DNA of 11,274 bases, from contig JAAXUL010000172.1 in NCBI GenBank assembly GCA_013336035.1, positions 1 to 11,274 of the forward strand, written 5' to 3'. Positions 6,663 to 11,274 of this stretch are shown in pieces. The position numbers and the translations under genes are program-made. Source of the stretch: Chloroflexales bacterium (GTDB lineage Bacteria > Chloroflexota > Chloroflexia > Chloroflexales > Chloroflexaceae). The notes beneath the pieces are model-generated. The model ran no database searches, was not told where the DNA came from, and saw only the letters and a list, made by a program, of their open reading frames with translations. The stretch's first letter is position 1. The number at the start of each line of letters is the position of its first letter.

Positions 6663-6692
6663 TTGAACCAGTCACTGTAGTATGGCTATGAT
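6663..6692 (+). promoter_or_regulatory. Promoter of the HAD gene, placed for a leaderless mRNA
   Basis: TTGAAC (6663-6668) and TATGAT (6687-6692) are separated by 18 bases. The ATG of the HAD gene begins only six bases after the -10, exactly where transcription should start. No Shine-Dalgarno sequence exists between them. The -10 matches in five of six positions, the -35 in four of six. Confidence 0.5.
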
Positions 6693-6698
6693 CGGTCC

Positions 6699-7424
6699 AT
6701 GCGTACTCGGGCCGTCATCTTTGATCGTGACCTGACCCTCACCTACGTCGCCCCTTCCGACGTGGCGCGCCTCCACGCGCGTCTCGCCGCGATGACGCCC
6801 GGCCTCAGCCTGGCGGCCCTTCAGGGCGCCTGGGAGCGCTGGCCAGGCCCGTGGCCCCGCACCGCGGGCGACGAGCAGGCCTTCTGGGAGCGCTTCTGCC
6901 TGGCCTTCAGCGCTGATCATGGTTTCGACAGCACCCTGGCGGTTGCCCTGGCCGTCGAGATGGGCGAGCAGTACCCGACTATGTTCAGCGCCTATCCCGA
7001 CGCGCCGCCGGCCGTGGCGGCCCTGCGCAACGCCGGGCTGGGTCTGGCCGTGCTCACCAACTTCGAGCTGCCCGGGGTCGCGCAGACCCTGGCCCACGCA
7101 GGCCTCGACCCAGCAGCGTTCGCAACAATACTCAACGCGGGCATGATCGGCTACGCCAAGCCTGACCCGCGGGCCTTTCACGCCGCCGCTGACGCCCTTG
7201 GGCTGCCGCCAGCGCTGTGCTGCTTCGTGGATGACCTGGCCGAAAATGTCACCGCGGCCCGTTCAATAGGGATGCAAGCCTATCAGATCGACCGCTCACG
7301 CCCCGGCCTCGCGCCGGGCGGTCGCATCGGCTCGCTCCTCGACCTGATCGGGCTACTGTCGTCGCCTGACGACGGGCCCGAGCCTCGCCCGTTTAGCCCG
7401 GAACCCTACGATATGACGGCGTAA
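6699..7424 (+). CDS. HAD-superfamily hydrolase (HAD-IA type, phosphatase-like)
   Basis: This 241-residue soluble enzyme has the four HAD motifs. Motif I is IFDRDLTLT with nucleophile Asp9 and acid/base Asp11. Motif II is Thr120 in AVLTN. Motif III is Lys154 in GYAKPDPRAF. Motif IV is Asp178-Asp179 in FVDDLAENVTAA. A helical cap fills about 16-97, as in subfamily IA phosphoglycolate phosphatase-like enzymes. Motif I has Leu where most members have Gly (DxDGT), a mild oddity that leaves the catalytic residues intact. The substrate cannot be told from sequence; a small phosphorylated metabolite is likely. The C-terminal 40 residues are Pro-rich and probably disordered. It lies 53 bases after the RskA gene but appears to have its own promoter and a leaderless start, so an operon with the sigma system is not needed. 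Confidence 0.88.
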   Translation: MRTRAVIFDRDLTLTYVAPSDVARLHARLAAMTPGLSLAALQGAWERWPGPWPRTAGDEQAFWERFCLAFSADHGFDSTLAVALAVEMGEQYPTMFSAYPDAPPAVAALRNAGLGLAVLTNFELPGVAQTLAHAGLDPAAFATILNAGMIGYAKPDPRAFHAAADALGLPPALCCFVDDLAENVTAARSIGMQAYQIDRSRPGLAPGGRIGSLLDLIGLLSSPDDGPEPRPFSPEPYDMTA

Positions 7425-7457
7425 CCTTGTTTGTAATTGTTTGATCATCGCACGACC

Positions 7458-7486
7458 TTCTCACGGCCAGGCCAACGGCCTACAAT
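7458..7486 (+). promoter_or_regulatory. Promoter of the atypical sigma-like gene with a palindrome in its spacer
   Basis: TTCTCA (7458-7463) and TACAAT (7481-7486) are 17 bases apart. The spacer contains AGGCC-AAC-GGCCT (7469-7481), a perfect 5-bp-arm dyad touching the -10, which could be an operator. Predicted start near 7493, leaving a leader of about 110 nt. Confidence 0.4.
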
Positions 7487-7601
7487 CAGCCTGAAGTTAA
7501 GGCGGCGCCCAGGCGCTACCCAAGCTGTTCAGCCCGCAGCCTGAGCCGTGGAAGGTCCCCGTGACGGTGGCCTCACGCGCAGCGAGAGAGTTGAGGAGGC
7601 C

Positions 7602-8390
7602 ATGATCACCCAGCCGATCGACACGCTCCCCCGCAATGCTCAGGGTATCGTCCCTGGCGCAGCCCTTCGCCCCCGTGTGGGTCGCGAGGCCGAGCTCGCC
7701 GCCGGCGAGGCCACCCTAGCCCAGATGGACTTGACCACCCTGGTCCGCCGCTGCGCCGCCGAGAGCGAGCGCTTCTACCGCGGCCAGCAGCACGATACCT
7801 GCTACAGCTACGAGCTATTCCGCCGCGCCCTTGTCGAGCGCGACGAGCTCGCGTGGGAGCAGCTCTACCAGCACTACAGCGGCCTCGTCGAGGGCTGGAT
7901 CCGGCGCAGCGGCGCCTTCAGCAGCAGCGGCGAGAGTAGCGAGTATTTCGTCGTCGGCGCCTTCACCAAGTTCTGGCGCGCGATCAGCCCCGAGCGCTTC
8001 GCCTCCTTCCCCTCGCTGGCCTCTCTGCTGCAGTACTTGCAGCTCTGCGCCACCAGCGTGGTCATCGACAGCGTCAGGGCCCAGTCGTGGTCCGAGATGC
8101 TCCCCGAGGAGATGATCAGCCCCAATCACGGCCCGCAGTCCTCGCCCGATGAGGAGGCCGTGAGCCGGGTTGACCGCGAGGAGTTCTGGCGCTTCATCAA
8201 CGAGCAGCTCAACGGCGAGGTCGAGCGCGTGGTGGTGTACTGCTCATTCGTGCTCGGGCTCACGCCGCGCGCGATCTACGCCAAGCGCAGCGAGCTCTTC
8301 AGTAGCGTCAATGATGTCTACAATGTCAAGCGCAACGTCCTCGGCCGCCTCAGCCGCAACCAGCAGCTGCGCCAGCTAGTCACCTCCTGA
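7602..8390 (+). CDS. Atypical ECF-like sigma factor
   Basis: This 262-residue protein has a sigma-like layout but low overall resemblance to textbook ECF factors. After about 75 unassigned residues, a region-2-like segment (about 79-162) reads ELAWEQLYQHYSGLVEGWI, then AFTKFWRAISPERF, then a helix with ATSVVIDSVRAQSW in place of the usual RNxxxDxxRR. After an acidic linker, a region-4-like helix-turn-helix (about 193-257) reads LGLTPRAIYAKRSELF and VYNVKRNVLGRLSR. I take it for one of the divergent sigma-like proteins of Chloroflexota; the family call is from memory. The ATG at 7602 has GAGGAGG only two bases upstream, closer than usual; a GTG at 7548 has no site. The next gene encodes a double zinc-finger protein that could be its anti-sigma factor, but a terminator and a new promoter lie between them. 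Confidence 0.72.
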   Translation: MITQPIDTLPRNAQGIVPGAALRPRVGREAELAAGEATLAQMDLTTLVRRCAAESERFYRGQQHDTCYSYELFRRALVERDELAWEQLYQHYSGLVEGWIRRSGAFSSSGESSEYFVVGAFTKFWRAISPERFASFPSLASLLQYLQLCATSVVIDSVRAQSWSEMLPEEMISPNHGPQSSPDEEAVSRVDREEFWRFINEQLNGEVERVVVYCSFVLGLTPRAIYAKRSELFSSVNDVYNVKRNVLGRLSRNQQLRQLVTS

Positions 8391-8416
8391 GCAATACAGA
8401 CACCCCTCAGCGCACG

Positions 8417-8442
8417 CAGGCGCCCCGACGGGGCGCCTGTTT
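8417..8442 (+). terminator. Strong intrinsic terminator after the atypical sigma gene
   Basis: CAGGCGCCCC (8417-8426) pairs perfectly with GGGGCGCCTG (8430-8439) around a three-base loop, followed by TTTGATT. It begins 27 bases after the stop codon. This is the clearest terminator in the window. Confidence 0.85.
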
Positions 8443-8444
8443 GA

Positions 8445-8473
8445 TTCTCATACGTGGCAAGATATGCTATGAT
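8445..8473 (+). promoter_or_regulatory. Promoter of the double zinc-finger gene
   Basis: TTCTCA (8445-8450) and TATGAT (8468-8473) are 17 bases apart, and TGC directly precedes the -10 as an extended element. The -35 hexamer and spacing equal those of the promoter at 7458-7486. It abuts the preceding terminator. Transcription should start near 8480, about 180 nt before the ATG. Confidence 0.55.
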
Positions 8474-8479
8474 GGATTT

Positions 8480-8660
8480 ACTATCGGGCATAGGATCTAC
8501 GAGGAACCGCGAGAGCACCCTGGCCGGAAGCGCGCTCTGGCAAGCCAAGGGGCGGCGCGGGCTCTCAGGTATGACTTCTGTAAATTTTGGTTAACTCTGC
8601 GTTTCTTACTATGCGAGTCGGGGTGAGATGCCCCGGCTGGAACGCCAGGAGCCCACGCTT
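8480..8660 (+). other. Structured 180-nt leader of the double zinc-finger gene
   Basis: The predicted leader is unusually long and can fold. GAGAGC (8511-8516) pairs with GCTCTC (8561-8566), and inside it CGCGC (8531-8535) can pair with GCGCG (8555-8559), enclosing a TGGC/GCCA pair of arms. An AT-rich stretch (8571-8612) follows. I compared it by memory with common riboswitch cores (TPP, SAM, glycine, cobalamin, c-di-GMP, c-di-AMP, ZTP, guanidine) and found no match. An open frame here lacks support as a gene. Confidence 0.35.
8647..8651 (+). promoter_or_regulatory. Ribosome binding site that fixes the zinc-finger gene start
   Basis: AGGAG lies nine bases before the ATG at 8661. The upstream in-frame ATG at 8628 has only GGGTGAG directly touching it, with no useful spacing. 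Confidence 0.6.
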
Positions 8661-9044
8661 ATGAGCATTGAGGAGCGCTTGCAGGACGGCTGCGCCACCC
8701 CGCCCGGCGACAATGCGCTGATGGCGGCGGCCGATGGCGAAGCCGATGAGGCAACCCTGGCCCACCTGCGGTCCTGCCCTAGCTGCGCCTCCCGCGTTGC
8801 GGAGATCCGCGCCTTTCAGGCTCGTCTGCGTCTGCGCCTGTACCGGCTCTACTGCCCGGCGAGCGATATCCTGGTGGACTACTGCCAGGGATTTCTCGAC
8901 CCATACCAGCGGGCCGCAGTCACCCATCACCTAGGCCTCTGCCCCCACTGTGCCGCCGAGCTCGTCCTGATGGAGCGGGCCGCCCCTTTGGCTGAGGCCT
9001 TTGGCTACCCCGCCCCGAGCCTGGTGATAATGCCGCTGCCGTAG
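8661..9044 (+). CDS. Small soluble protein with two anti-sigma-type zinc fingers (zf-HC2-like)
   Basis: This 127-residue protein has two copies of the HxxxCxxC signature of zinc-binding anti-sigma domains. Copy one is His35, Cys39, Cys42 (AHLRSCPSC), preceded by ALMAAADGEADEAT. Copy two is His90, Cys94, Cys97 (HHLGLCPHC), preceded by LVDYCQGFLDPYQ. The spacing and the acidic/Gly stretch before each match zf-HC2 (for example RsrA/ChrR N-terminal domains). There is no membrane segment, so it would act in the cytosol. The two-copy form suggests an internal duplication. An anti-sigma function toward the atypical sigma factor upstream is a fair guess from the family and the neighbourhood, but the genes are transcribed separately. 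Redox or metal sensing is possible through the Cys pairs. The ATG at 8661 is chosen for its AGGAG; starting at 8628 would add 11 residues without conserved character. Confidence 0.78.
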   Translation: MSIEERLQDGCATPPGDNALMAAADGEADEATLAHLRSCPSCASRVAEIRAFQARLRLRLYRLYCPASDILVDYCQGFLDPYQRAAVTHHLGLCPHCAAELVLMERAAPLAEAFGYPAPSLVIMPLP

Positions 9045-9061
9045 CGGCGCCCCGCATGCGA

Positions 9062-9112
9062 AAGCGAGGGGGCAGGACCCGGGCGCATTGCCCATGTCCT
9101 GCCCCCTCGCTT
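9062..9112. terminator. Long bidirectional terminator hairpin between convergent genes
   Basis: A perfect 17-bp stem pairs 9062-9078 with 9096-9112 (arms start AAGCGAGGGGG and end CCCCCTCGCTT), and the loop contains a further GGGC/GCCC pair (9081-9084, 9090-9093). Each strand ends its stem with CTT, giving a short T run in both directions. It sits between the convergent zinc-finger and gap genes and probably serves both. Confidence 0.75.
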
Positions 9113-9147
9113 GCTCGGCTCTGGTCCGACAGGGCCACGCCCTGCCA

Positions 9148-9172
9148 GGCCCGCACCAGGTGGGTGCGGGCC
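9148..9172 (-). terminator. Second hairpin just after gap
   Basis: GGCCCGCACC (9148-9157) pairs perfectly with GGTGCGGGCC (9163-9172), with a five-base loop. It starts 12 bases beyond the gap stop codon. No T-tract follows on the minus strand, so it may stabilise the gap mRNA 3' end or assist the larger hairpin. Confidence 0.45.
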
Positions 9173-9184
9173 GCACAGCGGACT

Positions 9185-10210
<1,026 letters not shown>

Positions 10211-10218
10211 GAGTCGAG

Positions 10219-10225
10219 CCTCCTT
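10219..10225 (-). promoter_or_regulatory. Ribosome binding site of gap
   Basis: AAGGAGG on the minus strand, eight bases before the ATG at 10210, decides the start against longer in-frame options. Confidence 0.75.
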
Positions 10226-10239
10226 CCCATTCGCGATTA

Positions 10240-10292
10240 CACCGTGCGCGAGCACCGCTGGCTCCCGCATGCGGGCGCCTGGCGCCACGGTG
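10240..10292 (-). other. Palindrome-rich leader of gap
   Basis: The predicted 117-nt untranslated leader (about 10327 to 10211) holds an outer dyad CACCGTG / CACGGTG (10240-10246, 10286-10292). It encloses the 12-base palindrome CCCGCATGCGGG (10264-10275) and two copies of GGCGCC one base apart (10274-10279, 10281-10286). It could be an RNA structure affecting gap expression or operator DNA for a sugar-responsive repressor. No known motif was recognised. Confidence 0.35.
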
Positions 10293-10333
10293 CGGCGGTC
10301 GCGTTCTGCGGCGCGTCGGTGAGCACGGGCGCC

Positions 10334-10362
10334 ATTATAGCATGTTTTCCTTTTTGTGGCGC
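10334..10362 (-). promoter_or_regulatory. Extended -10 promoter of gap
   Basis: On the minus strand TGC directly precedes a perfect TATAAT (10339-10334). The -35 region at 17 bases is weak (GCGCCA, 10362-10357). Predicted start near 10327. Confidence 0.6.
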
Positions 10363-10396
10363 TTGTTGTCCCGCTTATGAGCCCTGACCGGCGCCA

Positions 10397-10405
10397 TGCT
10401 AGAAT
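10397..10405 (+). promoter_or_regulatory. Extended -10 promoter of the CvpA-like gene
   Basis: TGC directly precedes TAGAAT. No good -35 is present at 16-18 bases. It is divergent from the gap promoter about 60 bases away. Both are flanked by the same octamer GGCGCCAT (10328-10335, 10390-10397). Confidence 0.45.
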
Positions 10406-10452
10406 CACTACGCGGGCATCCCTGTGTCATCTGATCAGCGTAAGGAGGGGGC

Positions 10453-11091
10453 ATGGTGCTGACAGTGGTACTCGCGCTTGGGATAGGGCTAACACTGGCC
10501 CTCGGCGTGGCCCTCGGCGTGCGCCTGGGCCTGGTCGCGCTGGCAGGCACCCTGCTGGCCGCCGTCCTGATCGACCTGTGGTATGAGCCGCTGGCGATCT
10601 GGGTGCGCGAGGTCCTGCGGCCCGAGCTGCCGGCCGCGCCCACCTTCGCCGTCGTCGCCACCGTCTTCCTGCTGGCCGCGGCAGTCGTGGGCTATGGCAG
10701 CGGGACGCTGCTGCCGCGCCCAGGCGCGAGCGCCGCTGGCCCAGGCCTCGTCGACCGCCTGGTCGGGGCGCTGCTCGGGGCCCTGAACGGCGCGCTGCTG
10801 GCCGGCTACCTGCTAAGCTACGCCCTGGAGGCCTGGGACAGGGGGGCGGCGGCCGATCTGGTGGCCGCATCGTACCTCGGGAGCCTGCTGGTGGCCTGGC
10901 TGCCCTGGTTTGTCCTGGGGATGGTGGGGGCGACGGGGGCGCTCATCCTGGCGCGCCTGGCCAGGGGCCTGCTGGCCCGCTCGTCCACGCGCAGGGCCGC
11001 GCGCGCGGGCTCGGTGGCCGCCGCGCGCAACCTCGCCGAGGCCGAGCAGCGCCTGAGCGATAAGATTGACCAGGCTATGGGGAAGAAGTAA
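10453..11091 (+). CDS. CvpA-like integral membrane protein
   Basis: This 212-residue protein has about five hydrophobic segments (near 2-22, 24-43, 64-82, 99-124 and 141-168) and a basic, helical C-terminal tail (170-212) likely in the cytoplasm. The stretch GLVDRLVGALLGALNGALLAGYLL (split as GLVDRLVGALLG at 98-109 and ALNGALLAGYLL at 110-121) fits the conserved D-R-x-x-G...G pattern of the CvpA/colicin V production family. The biochemical role of that family is poorly known. Ribosome binding site AAGGAGG (10442-10448) precedes the ATG by four bases. It is divergent from gap with its own promoter. The family call is moderate; it could be an unrelated small membrane protein. Confidence 0.7.
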   Translation: MVLTVVLALGIGLTLALGVALGVRLGLVALAGTLLAAVLIDLWYEPLAIWVREVLRPELPAAPTFAVVATVFLLAAAVVGYGSGTLLPRPGASAAGPGLVDRLVGALLGALNGALLAGYLLSYALEAWDRGAAADLVAASYLGSLLVAWLPWFVLGMVGATGALILARLARGLLARSSTRRAARAGSVAAARNLAEAEQRLSDKIDQAMGKK

Positions 11092-11162
11092 GGCCCTCAC
11101 CCCCACCGCTGGCGCGACGCTCCCGCTCCCGCAATGCGAGAGAGAGGGTTGGGGTGAGGGCC
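11092..11162. repeat. Intergenic palindromic repeat, CCCTCACCCC type
   Basis: GGCCCTCACCCC (11092-11103) pairs perfectly with GGGGTGAGGGCC (11151-11162), a 12-bp outer stem. The interior (about 11127-11148, CTCCCGC...GCGAGAGAG) continues the pairing imperfectly around GCAATGC. Palindromes with CCCTCACCCC...GGGGTGAGGG arms are common dispersed intergenic repeats in GC-rich bacteria, from general recall. Only one copy is in this window, so its repeat nature is inferred. It starts directly after the stop codon of the CvpA-like gene and ends 6 bases before the convergent gene's stop, so it may also act as a terminator for both. Confidence 0.55.
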
Positions 11163-11168
11163 CGTTCG

Positions 11169-11273
11169 CTAGAACGAAATGGCCTTCTCGCCCAGCACCG
11201 TGCCGGGCCAGATGCGGATGCCGCGCTCCAGTCGGTTCTCGGGGCCAAAGCTGCAGTCGTCACCGATGATCGC
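11169..11273 (-). CDS. C-terminus of a hexapeptide-repeat protein, probably an NDP-sugar pyrophosphorylase (5' end cut)
   Basis: Reading the minus strand from 11273 gives 34 codons and a TAG stop at 11171-11169. The peptide begins AIIGDDCSFGPENRLERG and ends IRIWPGTVLGEKAISF. The IIGDDCSFGP, IRIWPGTVLG pattern is the left-handed beta-helix (hexapeptide) repeat that forms the C-terminal domain of many nucleotide-sugar pyrophosphorylases, such as mannose-1-phosphate guanylyltransferase or glucose-1-phosphate thymidylyl/adenylyl-transferase types. Acyltransferases share the same fold, so the assignment is tentative. The catalytic domain is outside the window. Confidence 0.7.
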   Translation of the reverse strand, partial: AIIGDDCSFGPENRLERGIRIWPGTVLGEKAISF

Positions 11274-11274
11274 A

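Noticed and set aside
6645..6672. Possible terminator ACTGGT / ACCAGT after the RskA gene
   Set aside because: Only six base pairs with a 16-base loop and no T-tract; it overlaps the HAD promoter -35.
7372..7395. ACGGGC / GCCCGT stem followed by TTTA near the end of the HAD gene
   Set aside because: Short stem inside coding sequence, easily expected by chance at this GC content, so not called as a terminator.
8441..8626. 61-codon + strand frame in the zinc-finger gene leader
   Set aside because: It starts in the preceding terminator and promoter, has no ribosome binding site and no recognisable features.
11075..11263. 62-codon minus-strand frame across the intergenic repeat
   Set aside because: It covers the palindromic repeat and is out of frame with the convincing hexapeptide-repeat C-terminus at 11169-11273.

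Overview
The window is GC-rich bacterial DNA with dense coding. Several features together suggest a filamentous member of the Chloroflexota (Chloroflexia-like): the high GC content, a secreted LamG-type protein ending in a short LYLPVVRR tail, an ECF sigma factor with an RskA-type anti-sigma partner, a non-canonical sigma-like protein near a tandem zinc-finger protein, and a membrane protein resembling CvpA. The assignment is inferred from protein character only, because no rRNA or other phylogenetic marker is present.

Layout from left to right. (1) 2-775 (+) is the C-terminal part of a secreted LamG/concanavalin-like protein, closed by a hairpin terminator. (2) 886-1944 (-) is a SigA/RpoD-family sigma factor with a TTGACA-16-TAGAAT promoter and a 140-nt leader. 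(3) 2375-3604 (+), divergent from it, is a PAS-STAS (RsbR-like) signalling protein. (4) 3622-4701 (-) is a trans-polyprenyl diphosphate synthase. It has the best promoter of the window and a CRP-like dyad just downstream of the predicted transcription start. (5) 5119-6645 (+) is a two-gene unit of an ECF sigma factor and its RskA-type membrane anti-sigma factor. (6) 6699-7424 (+) is a HAD hydrolase that looks leaderless. (7) 7602-8390 (+) is an atypical sigma-like protein. It is separated by a strong terminator and a new promoter from (8) 8661-9044 (+), a small soluble protein with two HxxxCxxC zinc-finger motifs. (9) 9185-10210 (-) is glyceraldehyde-3-phosphate dehydrogenase with a structured leader. 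(10) 10453-11091 (+), divergent from gap, is a five-helix membrane protein similar to CvpA. (11) 11092-11162 is a palindromic intergenic repeat. (12) 11169-11273 (-) is the last 34 codons of a hexapeptide-repeat protein, probably an NDP-sugar pyrophosphorylase.

The theme is transcription control. Three sigma-type genes, one membrane anti-sigma factor, one zinc-finger candidate anti-sigma factor and one STAS-domain regulator lie within about 8 kb, between housekeeping genes for prenyl chains, glycolysis and probably sugar nucleotides. I see no tRNA, rRNA, CRISPR array, transposase, phage gene or integration site. I do not see a clear new defence or mobile system. The most unusual parts are the atypical sigma/double zinc-finger neighbourhood with its structured leader, the CRP-like site at the polyprenyl synthase promoter, and the apparently leaderless HAD gene. 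All promoters, operators and RNA structures were read by eye and not computed.
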